DNA of 14,261 bases from the NCBI GenBank assembly GCA_030917205.1, contig JAUPVE010000005.1:1-14261 (forward strand). Direction: 5' to 3'. Positions 1 to 8,075 of the stretch are shown here, piece after piece. The position numbers were made by a program, and so were the translations under genes. The number at the start of each line of letters is the position of its first letter. Positions within the stretch are counted from its first letter, which is position 1. This DNA is from Patescibacteria group bacterium (GTDB taxonomy: Bacteria > Patescibacteriota > Patescibacteriia > UBA1558 > GWA2-36-10). The notes under the pieces are model-generated. The model was not told the DNA's origin. It did no database searches and saw nothing but the letters and a program-made list of their open reading frames with translations.

Positions 1-215
1 TTTTTGGCCTTAGTCAAAACTGGTTTCTGACCAGAAATGCGCTGTAGAATTGAGCTACCGTATTCGACCCAACTTTTTTCTTGGGTAGCTTTACCCAAGC
101 CAATGTTCAAAACGATTTTCTGAACTTTTGGAACGGCCATGATATTAGTCAGGCCGAGCTGTTCTTTGATCTTGGCTCTCAATTCGTTATTGTATTGTTC
201 TCTTAACTTACTCAT
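1..215 (-). CDS. rplE: 50S ribosomal protein L5 (N-terminal part, cut by window edge)
   Basis: L5 binds 5S rRNA in the central protuberance of the large subunit and contacts the P-site tRNA region. The frame is open from an ATG at 213-215 to the left edge, giving about 71 residues that begin MSKLREQYNNEL. The stretch VPKVQKIVLNIGLG (about residues 28-41) matches the conserved L5 segment usually written IPKIEKIVVNMGVG. It starts 8 bases after the rplX stop, the usual L24-L5 order at the start of the spc operon. There is no Shine-Dalgarno sequence, only AT-rich DNA before the ATG, as for most genes here. The C-terminal part, roughly 60% of a normal L5, lies outside the window. Identity is confident from sequence and position. 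Confidence 0.95.
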   Translation of the reverse strand, partial: MSKLREQYNNELRAKIKEQLGLTNIMAVPKVQKIVLNIGLGKATQEKSWVEYGSSILQRISGQKPVLTKAK

Positions 216-223
216 ATTATCAA

Positions 224-562
224 TTAATCAATTACTTCCGAACACTTTTTACAAATTCTATTCTTTATTTTTTTGTCAGCTTGCTCACCTTTGCCTGCCG
301 ATATTTTGTAAGCAATACGACTAGCAGCGCCACATTTTGGACATACCAAAGCAATATTAGAAGCATCGATTGGTCCATTGAACTGCACTCTTTGACCTTT
401 TTCGTTGTTGCGACGAGGTTTCAAATGCTTGTACATGATATTGGCACCATCGACTACCACCTTACCCAACTCTGGCAAAACCTGAATAATTTTTCCGGTT
501 TTACCTTTGTCTTTGCCTGTGGATATTTTTACTTGGTCGTTGACTCTGTATTTTATCTTCAT
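224..562 (-). CDS. rplX: 50S ribosomal protein L24, zinc-ribbon form
   Basis: L24 is an assembly-initiator protein that binds the 5' domain of 23S rRNA. The 112-residue product has the N-terminal KOW fold (residues about 5-35, with the KGKTGKI segment) and the L24 signature NIMYKHLKP near residues 41-49. Its C-terminal half has two cysteine pairs, C74/C77 and C104/C107, spaced as a zinc ribbon. This fits the Cys-containing L24 type, which ends CKKCGEVID in many bacteria. It starts 4 bases after rplN and is followed 8 bases later by rplE. No Shine-Dalgarno sequence is visible before ATG 560-562. Length and identity are ordinary. Confidence 0.97.
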   Translation of the reverse strand: MKIKYRVNDQVKISTGKDKGKTGKIIQVLPELGKVVVDGANIMYKHLKPRRNNEKGQRVQFNGPIDASNIALVCPKCGAASRIAYKISAGKGEQADKKIKNRICKKCSEVID

Positions 563-566
563 ATAT

Positions 567-938
567 TTATAATACTTCTGGGGCCAAGGAAATAATCTTG
601 TTATAACCTTTGGCTCTAAGCTCTCTAGCTACTGGTCCAAAAATACGACTACCGAGAGGCTCTTTGGTTTTTTTATCAATCAAGACAACAGCGTTTTCAC
701 TAAAACGAATATAAACACCGTTGTTGCGTCGCACCTCTTTGCGTTGTCTGACAATCACAGCATGACAAACTTGGCTTTTTTTGACTGGAGCATGAGGCTG
801 AGCAACTTTGACCACGACATTGATCATATCACCAATACCGGCATATCTTTTTTTGTAGCCACCCAAAACACGGATGCACTGCACAATTTTGGCACCAGAG
901 TTATCAGCAACTTGTAACATTGATCGATGTTGAATCAT
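567..938 (-). CDS. rplN: 50S ribosomal protein L14
   Basis: L14 sits at the subunit interface, forms an intersubunit bridge with 16S rRNA and contacts L19. The 123-residue product is full length for the family. It opens [17 protein letters not shown], the canonical L14 start, and contains the conserved [12 protein letters not shown] and [11 protein letters not shown] segments and the terminal PVARELR motif. It lies 10 bases after rpsQ and 4 before rplX, in the standard order S17-L14-L24. Before the ATG there is only a weak AAAG purine stretch. Nothing is odd in the protein. Confidence 0.98.
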   Translation of the reverse strand: MIQHRSMLQVADNSGAKIVQCIRVLGGYKKRYAGIGDMINVVVKVAQPHAPVKKSQVCHAVIVRQRKEVRRNNGVYIRFSENAVVLIDKKTKEPLGSRIFGPVARELRAKGYNKIISLAPEVL

Positions 939-948
939 ATCTTTATAA

Positions 949-1212
949 TTATTTAACCTTTTTAATTACACGCCAACGCTTATCCTTGGAAATTGGTCGA
1001 CAAGCTTCAATAATAATCTTTTCGCCAGTGCGAAATAAATTATTTTCGTCATGAGCCTTGTATTTATTACTCACTTGATATCTTTTCTTGTACTTTGGGT
1101 GAGCCTTGACGTGGACAACCTTGACCACAACGGTCTTGGCCATCTTGTCAGAGACTACTTCACCAATCAAGCGACGGCGGATAATTTTTTTTGTTGTTGC
1201 TTTCTTTTCCAT
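949..1212 (-). CDS. rpsQ: 30S ribosomal protein S17
   Basis: S17 is a primary 16S rRNA binder with an OB-fold and an essential early assembly protein. The 87-residue product has the family core [16 protein letters not shown] (about residues 15-30) and the HPKYKKRY segment, followed by the [18 protein letters not shown] region that corresponds to the conserved ETRPLSKTKRW. The N-terminus has a short lysine/threonine-rich lead of about 12 residues. It follows rpmC by 17 bases and precedes rplN by 10. Confidence is high from both motif and operon position. Confidence 0.97.
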   Translation of the reverse strand: MEKKATTKKIIRRRLIGEVVSDKMAKTVVVKVVHVKAHPKYKKRYQVSNKYKAHDENNLFRTGEKIIIEACRPISKDKRWRVIKKVK

Positions 1213-1229
1213 ATTTAATATCTAAAATA

Positions 1230-1469
1230 TTATTCTTCCTTTTTGCTTTCTTCAATTTTGACATCCTCTACTGAAGATTTGGAAATTCTTCGTTTATTTA
1301 ACTCAGTCAAAACTTGAGCGATCTCTTTTTTGCTCTGACGCATCATACGGACATTCTTCAATTGACTATTAGCAATACTAAATCTAAATTCGCGGACTTT
1401 TTTTCTCAAGTCAGATAAATGAGTATGTAATTCTTGATCGGCAAATTTTTGTAATTCTTTTAAATCCAT
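1230..1469 (-). CDS. rpmC: 50S ribosomal protein L29
   Basis: L29 lies near the peptide exit tunnel beside L23. The 79-residue product is a predicted two-helix protein with the family pattern M-D-L-K-E-L...L...L-R-K-K-V-R-E-F-R-F (residues 1-30) and the QLKNVRMMRQSKKEIAQVLTEL stretch of the second helix, which matches the usual KNTARIRxVRRxIARIxTxL. The last 15 or so residues are an acidic/lysine tail beyond the usual 60-70-residue family length. It starts 4 bases after rplP and ends 17 before rpsQ. L29 is weakly conserved, but position between L16 and S17 makes the call safe. Confidence 0.95.
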   Translation of the reverse strand: MDLKELQKFADQELHTHLSDLRKKVREFRFSIANSQLKNVRMMRQSKKEIAQVLTELNKRRISKSSVEDVKIEESKKEE

Positions 1470-1473
1470 AAAC

Positions 1474-1890
1474 TTATCTTAATTCTTTGCTAATAAACTT
1501 ACACTTGACTGACAACTTATGTTTAGCCAACTCCATAGCACGACGAGCAGTCTTTTCATCAACATCTTTGATTTCAAAAAGGATGGTACCTGGTTTGACG
1601 ACAGCGACATAGTGATCAACAGCACCTTTACCTTTACCCATAGGCATTTCATTGCCTTTGAAAGTGATTGGCTTGTCAGGGAAGATACGAATAAAAACAT
1701 TACCGCTTCTTTGGATATAACCAACAATAGCGCGACGAGAAGATTCAATCTGTCTAGCTGTGACCCAGCCGGCTTGCATGGTTTTCAAACCATATTCACC
1801 AAATGATAGGTTATTCAAACGAGTAGCCTTACCTTTGATTTGGTCACCACGCTGCCATTTTCTATGTTTTGTCTTTTTTGGCGCTAACAT
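1474..1890 (-). CDS. rplP: 50S ribosomal protein L16
   Basis: L16 binds 23S rRNA near the A site and 5S rRNA and helps position A-site tRNA. The 138-residue product is of normal length and opens MLAPKKTKHRKWQRG, a standard L16 start. It holds the conserved segments AGWVTARQIESSRRAI (residues about 41-56), FPDKPIT and the MPMGKGKG loop, and the terminal half AKHKLSVKCKF typical of the family. It sits 4 bases after rpsC and 4 before rpmC, suggesting translational coupling. No Shine-Dalgarno sequence precedes ATG 1888-1890. Confidence 0.98.
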   Translation of the reverse strand: MLAPKKTKHRKWQRGDQIKGKATRLNNLSFGEYGLKTMQAGWVTARQIESSRRAIVGYIQRSGNVFIRIFPDKPITFKGNEMPMGKGKGAVDHYVAVVKPGTILFEIKDVDEKTARRAMELAKHKLSVKCKFISKELR

Positions 1891-1894
1891 AAAG

Positions 1895-2674
1895 TTATTT
1901 AGTTACTTTCTTTTCCACTTTCTTGACTGGGGCTTTGGCGGTTTGTTTGGTCAATGATTCCAGAGACACAGCTTTTTCTTTGTTAAATAATTTGACGGTC
2001 TTTTGAGGAGCTTGAGTAGCTTCTTTTTCTTTGGCTTTTTTATCAAAATACTCACCCTTATAAATCCAAACTTTCAAACCAATGACACCATAAATAGTCT
2101 GAGCGACACCACGACTGTAGTCTATATTGGATCTGATAGTCTGTAGAGGAATTTTACCTTGAGTCAATTTTTCAGTACGAGCGATTTCGGCTCCATTCAA
2201 ACGGCCAGCCACCATGATTTTGACACCTTTGGCACCAGCTTTCATGACTTTATCAATATTCATCTTCATCGTGCGGCGGAAGGGCATTCTTTTTTCTAGA
2301 TCTTCTCTGATAGCCTGCACAATGACGTTGGCTGACAAATTTGGCACAGAAACCTCAGTGATATTGATTTGCAATTTGGTATTCTTTTCCAAAAATTTAC
2401 GTCGGACCTTCATCTTGATATCTTCCACACTACTGCCGCCACGACCAATAATAACACCTGGTTTGGCAGCGGTGATGTTGATGATAATCTCTCCTCTACT
2501 TCTTTCGATTTCGATACGATCAAGGCTAGCTTCGCGCAATTCTTTGGTTAGAAATTTTCTAATCTTAATATCCTGCTCTAAAAGCTCAGCATAATCTTTT
2601 GAGGCAAACCAGCGTGAACGCCAGCTCTCACTCATACCTAAACGAAATACTCTTGGATTTATTTTCTTTCCCAT
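1895..2674 (-). CDS. rpsC: 30S ribosomal protein S3
   Basis: S3 lies at the mRNA entry side of the 30S subunit and takes part in mRNA unwinding. The 259-residue product opens MGKKINPRVFRLG, the usual S3 start (GQKxNPxGFRLG). It has a type II KH domain with the PGVIIGRGG loop at about residues 72-80. The C-terminal S3 domain follows, with GVKIMVAGRLNGAEIARTE and the segment LKVWIYKGE. Beyond about residue 215 there is a roughly 45-residue lysine/alanine/threonine-rich tail that looks disordered and is longer than in E. coli S3. It starts 4 bases after rplV and ends 4 bases before rplP. Confidence 0.98.
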   Translation of the reverse strand: MGKKINPRVFRLGMSESWRSRWFASKDYAELLEQDIKIRKFLTKELREASLDRIEIERSRGEIIINITAAKPGVIIGRGGSSVEDIKMKVRRKFLEKNTKLQINITEVSVPNLSANVIVQAIREDLEKRMPFRRTMKMNIDKVMKAGAKGVKIMVAGRLNGAEIARTEKLTQGKIPLQTIRSNIDYSRGVAQTIYGVIGLKVWIYKGEYFDKKAKEKEATQAPQKTVKLFNKEKAVSLESLTKQTAKAPVKKVEKKVTK

Positions 2675-2678
2675 ATTT

Positions 2679-3209
2679 TTAACCAGTCTTTACTCTTACA
2701 CCCTTGACCTTGTGGTCAGGATTTTGACTATCTTTAATTTTCTTTGATGAATTCTTGGTTTTTTTGTTATCGTGACTTGGACCTTCTTTGATATCGGATT
2801 TCTTATCAACTTTGGTCAAATCAACTGTTTCTACAGGTTCAGATTTCTTCTCACGCAATTTGCTGAGTGAACCAGTTTTTAAGGTCAAGACTAAAATAAC
2901 CTGACAAGAATGCTTTTTGAAAGCATGAGCGCGACCAAAGGCTGATGGCTTCCAACGCTTGGTAGCCACACCCTCATTGACCATGACACTCTTGACCATC
3001 AAATCATCAGCGTTTAGTTCATAACGATCTTGAGCATTGGCCATTGCGGAACGCAAAAGCTTCAACAAAACTGGTGCTGATCTCTTTGGCAAAACAGTCA
3101 AAATGCTTTGAGCTTTTTCAACATTTTTGCCACGCACTGTGTCAGCCACTAGACGCATTTTCTTGGCGCTAATGTTGACGTTGAATAATTTAGCTTTAAC
3201 CTCAATCAT
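2679..3209 (-). CDS. rplV: 50S ribosomal protein L22 with long C-terminal tail
   Basis: L22 contacts all six 23S rRNA domains and its beta-hairpin lines the nascent-peptide tunnel. Residues 1-111 form a complete L22: KMRLVADTVRGKNVEKA (about 17-33), the VNEG motif near residue 78, then WKPSAFGRAHAFKKHSCQV, which covers the tunnel hairpin. Residues from about 112 to 176 are an added lysine/serine/aspartate-rich low-complexity tail, so the protein is much longer than the usual 110-115 residues. The tail probably lies on the solvent side, but that is inference. It starts 5 bases after rpsS and stops 4 bases before rpsC. Confidence 0.96.
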   Translation of the reverse strand: MIEVKAKLFNVNISAKKMRLVADTVRGKNVEKAQSILTVLPKRSAPVLLKLLRSAMANAQDRYELNADDLMVKSVMVNEGVATKRWKPSAFGRAHAFKKHSCQVILVLTLKTGSLSKLREKKSEPVETVDLTKVDKKSDIKEGPSHDNKKTKNSSKKIKDSQNPDHKVKGVRVKTG

Positions 3210-3214
3210 ATATA

Positions 3215-3502
3215 TTACTTAGTATCTTTAGCTTGACTCTTGGCCATCTTACCACCATGACTGACAAACTTTCTGGTAGGAGAAAATTCTCCCAAACGAT
3301 GACCAACCATGTTTTCTACCACGTACACTGGTATATGCTCACGACCATTGTGAACACCAAAGGTAAAACCAACCATTTCTGGAGATATCATCGAAACCCT
3401 TGACCAGGTTTTGATTACTTTACCTTCTCCCGATTTTAGATTAGCTACTTTTTTTAATAGCTTGGGATCAGTGTATGGGCCTTTTTTTAAACTTCTTGAC
3501 AT
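3215..3502 (-). CDS. rpsS: 30S ribosomal protein S19
   Basis: S19 is in the 30S head, forms a complex with S13 and contacts the A- and P-site region. The 95-residue product opens [19 protein letters not shown] and contains [22 protein letters not shown], the H-x-PVYV segment and [15 protein letters not shown], all classical S19 blocks in order. Length is normal. It lies 6 bases after rplB and 5 before rplV. The ATG is preceded by AT-rich DNA without a Shine-Dalgarno sequence. Confidence 0.98.
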   Translation of the reverse strand: MSRSLKKGPYTDPKLLKKVANLKSGEGKVIKTWSRVSMISPEMVGFTFGVHNGREHIPVYVVENMVGHRLGEFSPTRKFVSHGGKMAKSQAKDTK

Positions 3503-3508
3503 AGGATT

Positions 3509-4348
3509 TTATTTATTCTTGCTGCGTCTTTGAATAATAAATTTGTTGGAATACTTATTGGCTTTTCTGGTTTTGACACCCAAAGCTTTTTTACCAGTAT
3601 AAGTTTTTGGTGCTTTCAAACCAATTGGGTTGTGACCTTCACCACCACCATGAGGATGATCGACTGGATTCATAGCTTTACCACGGACAGTTGGTCTGAT
3701 ACCACGATGTCTCATACGTCCAGCTTTACCCCAACGGATATTTCTGAATTCAGCATTACTTGGTACACCGACGCTAGCGGAACAACGACTCAAGACAATT
3801 CTGATTTCGCCACTTGGCATCTTCAAGATTGCTTTTTCACCATCCAAAGAGGTTAGTAACAAGGAGTTGCCAGCGGAACGGGCTAATTTTCCACCTTTGC
3901 CTGGATGAATCTCGACATTGTGAACCAAAGTGCCGGTAGGCATCTGACCTAATGGCATTCTATTGCCGACTGACATAGGCACAGTTTTCAAGGAAGAAAC
4001 TACAGCATCACCAACTTTGATTTGATCAGGAGCGATAATATAGCGCTTCTCACCATCTTTATAAACAATCAAAGCAATAGTAGCATTGCGGTTTGGATCG
4101 TACTCCAAAGCTCTGACTACACCAGGAATATCATATTTGTCTTGTAGAAAATCAATAATTCTAACTAATTTTCTAGCTCCACCACCTTGATGACGGACAG
4201 TGATCTTGCCTTGGGCATTGCGACCAGCAGCTCTCTTTTTGTGATAAACCAAAGCTCTCTCTGGTCTTTTCTTGGAGAGGTCATGTCGCACCAGCACTGA
4301 AGTGTGGCGACGAGCAGAGGTGGTTGGTTTGTATAATTTAATCGGCAT
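3509..4348 (-). CDS. rplB: 50S ribosomal protein L2
   Basis: L2 is a core 23S rRNA-binding protein needed for subunit association and an active peptidyl-transferase centre. The 279-residue product is of standard length. It has the N-terminal OB-like domain with the GRNAQGKITVRHQGGGARKL segment (about residues 42-61), the SH3-like domain with GNRMPLGQMPTGT and IHPGKGG, and the signature HPHGGGEG at about residues 231-238. That signature includes the conserved histidine linked to peptidyl-transferase activity. It follows rplW by 12 bases and precedes rpsS by 6. Confidence 0.99.
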   Translation of the reverse strand: MPIKLYKPTTSARRHTSVLVRHDLSKKRPERALVYHKKRAAGRNAQGKITVRHQGGGARKLVRIIDFLQDKYDIPGVVRALEYDPNRNATIALIVYKDGEKRYIIAPDQIKVGDAVVSSLKTVPMSVGNRMPLGQMPTGTLVHNVEIHPGKGGKLARSAGNSLLLTSLDGEKAILKMPSGEIRIVLSRCSASVGVPSNAEFRNIRWGKAGRMRHRGIRPTVRGKAMNPVDHPHGGGEGHNPIGLKAPKTYTGKKALGVKTRKANKYSNKFIIQRRSKNK

Positions 4349-4360
4349 ATATTTTGTGCT

Positions 4361-4768
4361 CTATATTCCTTCGTATAATTTGATACTGTCACCTTTTCTT
4401 AAAGTAACAATAGCTTTCTTAATTTTCTTGGTCTGACCATAATTGCGTCCGTATCTGACATACTTACCATCAGAAATAATTATATTGACGCTAGTTGGTC
4501 GGACATTATATAGCTCTTGAATAGCTTTTTTGATCTCAACTTTGTTGGCATCTCTTGATACTTCAAAAATATATTTATTCAAAGCATTGACCATGGTTGA
4601 TTTTTCTGAAATCACTGGTTTGATCAAATATTTAGCTGGGCGTCCGGTAGCTTTCAAAGGCTTCAATTCAGTGCTAGCTTTTACTTTGGCTACAGCACCT
4701 TCTTTTTTAGCCGGCTTACCACCACGCTTGACTAAGGTTTTTTCTGGTCTTTTTTTAAATATCGCCAT
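4361..4768 (-). CDS. rplW: 50S ribosomal protein L23 with basic N-terminal extension
   Basis: L23 lies at the exit of the nascent-peptide tunnel and is the docking site for trigger factor and the signal recognition particle. The conserved domain begins near residue 46 (KYLIKPVISEKS) and continues with KYIFEVSRDANKVEIKKAIQELYNVRPTSVNI, the family core, then KKAIVTLRKGDSIKLYEG at the end. Residues 1-45 form a lysine/alanine-rich extension absent from E. coli L23, giving 135 residues against about 100. The only ATG before the core is the one used here. It starts 5 bases after rplD and ends (TAG) 12 bases before rplB. Confidence 0.97.
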   Translation of the reverse strand: MAIFKKRPEKTLVKRGGKPAKKEGAVAKVKASTELKPLKATGRPAKYLIKPVISEKSTMVNALNKYIFEVSRDANKVEIKKAIQELYNVRPTSVNIIISDGKYVRYGRNYGQTKKIKKAIVTLRKGDSIKLYEGI

Positions 4769-4773
4769 ATACT

Positions 4774-5412
4774 TTATTTTCTATAATGCTCTTGAATCTT
4801 AGTCAACATTGCTTTGTTTACCACTAAATAATGGTACTTCAACAAATCAACTACATTCAAACTACCGACAAAGATAGTTTCTATCTTTTTTAAATTCTTG
4901 GCAGCTAAATTGACATTATCCTTGGCAGAAGCGGTGACAATCAAGACTGATTTACCAGTGACTGGCAATTTCTTCAAAGCATCTTGCAAAGTTTTGGTCT
5001 TGGCATCCTTCATGTCATAACTATCGACCACAATCAATCGGTCGCTAGTCAATTTATCAGCCATCACCATCTTGAAAGCAGCAGCTTTGGTTTTTTTATT
5101 AATCTTCTGGGAAAAATTTCTTAGAGTTGTAGGACCAAAAGTGATACCGCCTCCGACCCACAAAGGTGAGCGGATAGAGCCGTGTCTAGCACGACCAGTA
5201 CCTTTTTGTTTCCAGGGCTTGCGACCACCACCACGCACTTCTGATCTACCTTTGGTGTGAGCCAAAGTTTCACGAGAATTGGCGCGTTGAGCGATGACTA
5301 CTTGTTGGACAACGACAGGATTGATTTTGACACCAAAAAATTTAGTATCTACCTTTTCGTCGCCAATGACTTCACCCTGCCAGTTATATAATTTTACTTT
5401 AATATCTGACAT
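4774..5412 (-). CDS. rplD: 50S ribosomal protein L4
   Basis: L4 binds 23S rRNA domain I and its extended loop lines the peptide tunnel. In E. coli it also represses its own operon. The 212-residue product is of normal length. The tunnel loop is seen as GRSEVRGGGRKPWKQKGTGRARHGSIRSP (about residues 55-83), followed by WVGGGITFGPTTLR. The C-terminal half holds the SVLIVTA strand and the NVVDLLKYHYLVV segment typical of L4. It starts 4 bases after rplC and ends 5 bases before rplW. No Shine-Dalgarno sequence is visible. Whether this L4 regulates the leader upstream of rplC (6239-6476) cannot be told from sequence. Confidence 0.98.
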   Translation of the reverse strand: MSDIKVKLYNWQGEVIGDEKVDTKFFGVKINPVVVQQVVIAQRANSRETLAHTKGRSEVRGGGRKPWKQKGTGRARHGSIRSPLWVGGGITFGPTTLRNFSQKINKKTKAAAFKMVMADKLTSDRLIVVDSYDMKDAKTKTLQDALKKLPVTGKSVLIVTASAKDNVNLAAKNLKKIETIFVGSLNVVDLLKYHYLVVNKAMLTKIQEHYRK

Positions 5413-5416
5413 ATAT

Positions 5417-6238
5417 TTATTCTTTCTTGGCTTCCTCTACTTTTTCTTCAACCTTTGCTTCTGGTGTTTCTACTTTTTCTTCTGAAGTTGCGACTACTTC
5501 TGCTTCTGGCACTTCAGCTTTGATTTCTTCAACCACAGCTTCTTCTGCTTTAGCTTCAGTTTCAGCAACTACTGTTTCTTCTACTTTAACTTCTGGTTTT
5601 AAATCTGATTTATCTTTCAAAATCATCTCACCGTCAGCTTGGATCATCAACAAAGAATTTCTAGAACCAGGCACTGCGCCTTTGACATAAAGTAAATTCT
5701 TTTCTAAATCAATATCAATGACTTCTAAATTTTTGATGGTAATTCTATCACCACCCATGCGTCCACCCATACGAGTGCCTTTGAAGACGTGTTGCACGCC
5801 ACCAGCACCGATGGATCCAGGCATACGCAATTGATCTTTGTGTCCATGAGTAGCTGGAGAGCCATGAAAACCATGACGTCTGACTACACCTTGGAAGCCT
5901 TTGCCTTTGGAAATAGCACTGACATCTAGATAGTCTCCAGCTTGGAAACTACTGACATCAATCATTTTACCGCGATCAAAAGCACCACCTTGATCAACTC
6001 GAAATTCCCGCACATGGCGGTAATTATCCAAACCCTTGAAATGTCCTGCCAGCGGTTTATTTAGCTTCCGCTTGAAGCCAAAACCAATCTGCACGGCTTG
6101 ATAACCATCATTGTTCTCGTTTTTGACTTGAGTAACCGCGCAAGGACCAGCCTCGACGACAGTTACCGGCACCCAAGTACCATCAGCCAAAAATCTTTGG
6201 GTCATGTGTAACTTTTTTCCTAAAATAAACTTGGCCAT
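5417..6238 (-). CDS. rplC: 50S ribosomal protein L3 with acidic C-terminal tail
   Basis: L3 starts 50S assembly and reaches the peptidyl-transferase centre with its central loop. Residues 1 to about 214 are a complete L3. The start is MAKFILGKKLHMTQRF, then KGKGFQGVVRRHGFHGSPATHGHK (about 111-134), the loop that carries the methylated glutamine in E. coli, then GTRMGGRMGGDRITIKNL. Residues from about 215 to 273 are a repetitive E/V/A/K-rich acidic tail, unusual for L3, which normally ends near residue 210. The gene follows a 238-base leader after rpsJ that ends in a terminator-like hairpin 18 bases before this ATG, and precedes rplD by 4 bases. Confidence 0.97.
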   Translation of the reverse strand: MAKFILGKKLHMTQRFLADGTWVPVTVVEAGPCAVTQVKNENNDGYQAVQIGFGFKRKLNKPLAGHFKGLDNYRHVREFRVDQGGAFDRGKMIDVSSFQAGDYLDVSAISKGKGFQGVVRRHGFHGSPATHGHKDQLRMPGSIGAGGVQHVFKGTRMGGRMGGDRITIKNLEVIDIDLEKNLLYVKGAVPGSRNSLLMIQADGEMILKDKSDLKPEVKVEETVVAETEAKAEEAVVEEIKAEVPEAEVVATSEEKVETPEAKVEEKVEEAKKE

Positions 6239-6476
6239 ATCTATAATTAATTAAAAATCGCGACTTTATCTTTAAAAATACTATTTTTAAGGACAAAATC
6301 GCGATGGCTAGCTCTTAAGATTAGCTAACTCAACTGGTTCAAATTTTTTCTAAATTAAATTTGGCGATTTTTCCCTAAAACGTTTCTATCCCGGTCACCA
6401 CACTTCCCAAAGAATTTCGGGGTTATGACAACAGATAAATACATTTTTATTTTTATCTCTCGTTTTTGACGAGCAC
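6239..6476 (-). promoter_or_regulatory. 238-base structured leader between rpsJ and rplC
   Basis: All other gaps downstream in the S10 cluster are 4-17 bases, so this one stands out. On the minus strand it opens with a 5-bp hairpin just past the rpsJ stop (arms 6459-6463 and 6469-6473). A second possible 7-bp stem (AGATAAA/TTTATCT) and a GGTGACCGGG-containing stretch follow. Further on come a small hairpin with arms TAGCT/AGCTA, and finally the long hairpin listed separately. I find no convincing -35/-10 pair and no ORF. It resembles in layout a ribosomal-protein leader used for attenuation or autoregulation; no ligand can be named. Confidence 0.55.
6253..6305 (-). terminator. terminator/attenuator-like hairpin just before rplC
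   Basis: Arms 6257-6279 and 6283-6305 pair almost fully around a 3-base loop. The base is an ATCGCGA/TCGCGAT clamp and the upper stem is AT-rich with a few wobbles or mismatches. On the minus strand the stem is followed by five T residues (partly in the stem), then AATTAATTATAGAT and the rplC ATG. This is a plausible weak intrinsic terminator or a structure controlling rplC translation. Confidence 0.5.
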
Positions 6477-6809
6477 TTACATTTTAATTTCAATGTCTAC
6501 ACCAGCTGGTAGGTTTAGATTCATCAAAGAATCAACCGTCTGAGGTGTTGGGTTCAAAATATCCAACATTCTTTTGTGTACGCGCATCTCGTATTGATCA
6601 CGAGCATCCTTGTGTACAAAAGTAGATCTCAAGACAGTGAATTTCTTTTTCTCAGTAGGCAGTGGAATCGGACCAATGACTTTGGCGCCAGTACGATCAA
6701 CTGTATCAATGATAGTCTTGGTAGACTGGTCAATGATCTTATGATCAAAAGCACGAATCTTGATGCGGATTCTGGATTGACCTTCTTCTTTGACTTCTTT
6801 GGCTTGCAT
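6477..6809 (-). CDS. rpsJ: 30S ribosomal protein S10
   Basis: S10 is in the 30S head and in many bacteria also acts with NusB in transcription antitermination. The 110-residue product has the family core [25 protein letters not shown] (about residues 13-37), the [29 protein letters not shown] block and [13 protein letters not shown], all in the usual order. The N-terminus is about 8 residues longer than E. coli S10, and this is the first ATG available. It lies 81 bases after tuf and 238 before rplC. No Shine-Dalgarno sequence and no clear promoter lie in front of it, so it is probably read through from tuf. Confidence 0.98.
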   Translation of the reverse strand: MQAKEVKEEGQSRIRIKIRAFDHKIIDQSTKTIIDTVDRTGAKVIGPIPLPTEKKKFTVLRSTFVHKDARDQYEMRVHKRMLDILNPTPQTVDSLMNLNLPAGVDIEIKM

Positions 6810-6858
6810 GGAATTGAAATGGTTCTTAATTACTTAATGTTCTATGAATATATTCTAA

Positions 6859-6884
6859 GCCCTGCCGCGTTGCCACGGCAGGGC
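6859..6884 (-). terminator. GC-rich hairpin between tuf and rpsJ
   Basis: Arms 6859-6869 and 6874-6884 form an 11-bp stem (one G-U), closed on the minus strand by a GCAA tetraloop. The next bases on the minus strand are TTAGAATATATT rather than a pure T-run, so it may be a partial terminator or an mRNA-stabilising or processing site that separates abundant tuf mRNA from rpsJ. Confidence 0.5.
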
Positions 6885-6890
6885 ATAAAA

Positions 6891-8075
6891 TTATTTTATA
6901 ATCTTAGTGACGGCACCAGCACCAACGGTGTGGCCACCTTCACGGATAGCAAACTTGGAATTTTGTTCCAAAGCTACTGGGTGAATCAATTTGATATGCA
7001 AATTGGCAGTATCGCCAGGCATAATCATCTCAGTACCTTCTGGTAAAATAATTTCACCAGTCACGTCAGTAGTACGGATATAAAACTGTGGTTTGTAGCC
7101 TTTGAAAAATGGAGTATGTCTTCCACCTTCGTCTTTGCTCAAGATATAAATCTGAGCTTCAAACTCGGTGTGAGGAGTGATACTACCTGGTTTGGATAAA
7201 ACTTGACCTCTTTCTACTTGGTCTTTTTTGGTACCACGTAATAATAGACCAGCGTTATCTCCGGCTCTACCTTCAGTTAATTGCTTGTTAAACATCTCAA
7301 TACCAGTAACCACTGTTTTTTGAGTGTCTAGTAAGCCGACGATTTCGACATCGTCATTTAACTTGATGATACCTCTTTCAATACGACCAGTCACGACAGT
7401 ACCGCGACCTTCGATTGAGAAGATATCTTCGATAGGCATCAAAAATGGTTTTTCAGTATCACGCACTGGATCTGGGATGTATTCATCCAAGGCTTTCAAT
7501 AAATCTAAAATTGGTTTGGCATCTTCGCCGCTTGGATTTTCCAAAGCTTTGATAGCTGTACCACGGATGATTGGAGTCTTGTCGCCTGGGAATTCATATT
7601 TCTTCAAAAGATCTCTGATTTCTTCTTCGACTAAGTCAACCAACTCTGGATCATCTACTTGATCCATCTTGTTCAAGAAAACAACAATGTAAGGCACACC
7701 AACTTGGCGAGCTAGCAAAATATGTTCTCTGGTCTGAGGCATAGGGCCGTCAGCAGCTGAAACTACTAAAATAGCACCGTCCATTTGAGCAGCACCGGTG
7801 ATCATGTTCTTCACATAGTCAGCGTGTCCTGGACAATCGACGTGAGCATAGTGTCTTTTCTCAGATTCATACTCCACGTGAGCAGTAGCAATGGTAATAC
7901 CACGCTCGCGCTCTTCTGGGGCATTGTCGATCTGATCGACGTTCTTGGTTTGGGCTACACCACCACTAGCGCTAATAACTTTTAGCATAGCGGCTGTTAA
8001 AGTGGTTTTGCCATGGTCAACGTGGCCGATAGTACCGACATTGACGTGTGTTTTTGTGCGTTGAAATTCTGCCAT
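6891..8075 (-). CDS. tuf: elongation factor Tu
   Basis: EF-Tu is the GTPase that delivers aminoacyl-tRNA to the ribosome. The 394-residue product, of standard length, has the P-loop GHVDHGKT (17-24), the switch I region with RERGITI (about 56-62), DCPGHADY (80-87) and NKMD (135-138). Domains 2 and 3 follow, including [17 protein letters not shown] and the terminal [12 protein letters not shown]. The start chosen is ATG 8073-8075, because AGGAG at 8085-8089 lies 9 bases upstream and the protein then begins [14 protein letters not shown] like other EF-Tus. An in-frame GTG at 8097-8099 would add eight residues but would place that Shine-Dalgarno site inside the gene. It is the only host-type gene here with a clear Shine-Dalgarno site. 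Its own promoter lies at 8203-8231. Confidence 0.99.
   Translation of the reverse strand: MAEFQRTKTHVNVGTIGHVDHGKTTLTAAMLKVISASGGVAQTKNVDQIDNAPEERERGITIATAHVEYESEKRHYAHVDCPGHADYVKNMITGAAQMDGAILVVSAADGPMPQTREHILLARQVGVPYIVVFLNKMDQVDDPELVDLVEEEIRDLLKKYEFPGDKTPIIRGTAIKALENPSGEDAKPILDLLKALDEYIPDPVRDTEKPFLMPIEDIFSIEGRGTVVTGRIERGIIKLNDDVEIVGLLDTQKTVVTGIEMFNKQLTEGRAGDNAGLLLRGTKKDQVERGQVLSKPGSITPHTEFEAQIYILSKDEGGRHTPFFKGYKPQFYIRTTDVTGEIILPEGTEMIMPGDTANLHIKLIHPVALEQNSKFAIREGGHTVGAGAVTKIIK

Noticed and set aside
6810..6858. Promoter for rpsJ
   Set aside because: Only weak hexamers (TTAGAA, TAAGTA) at poor spacing; read-through from tuf is more likely.
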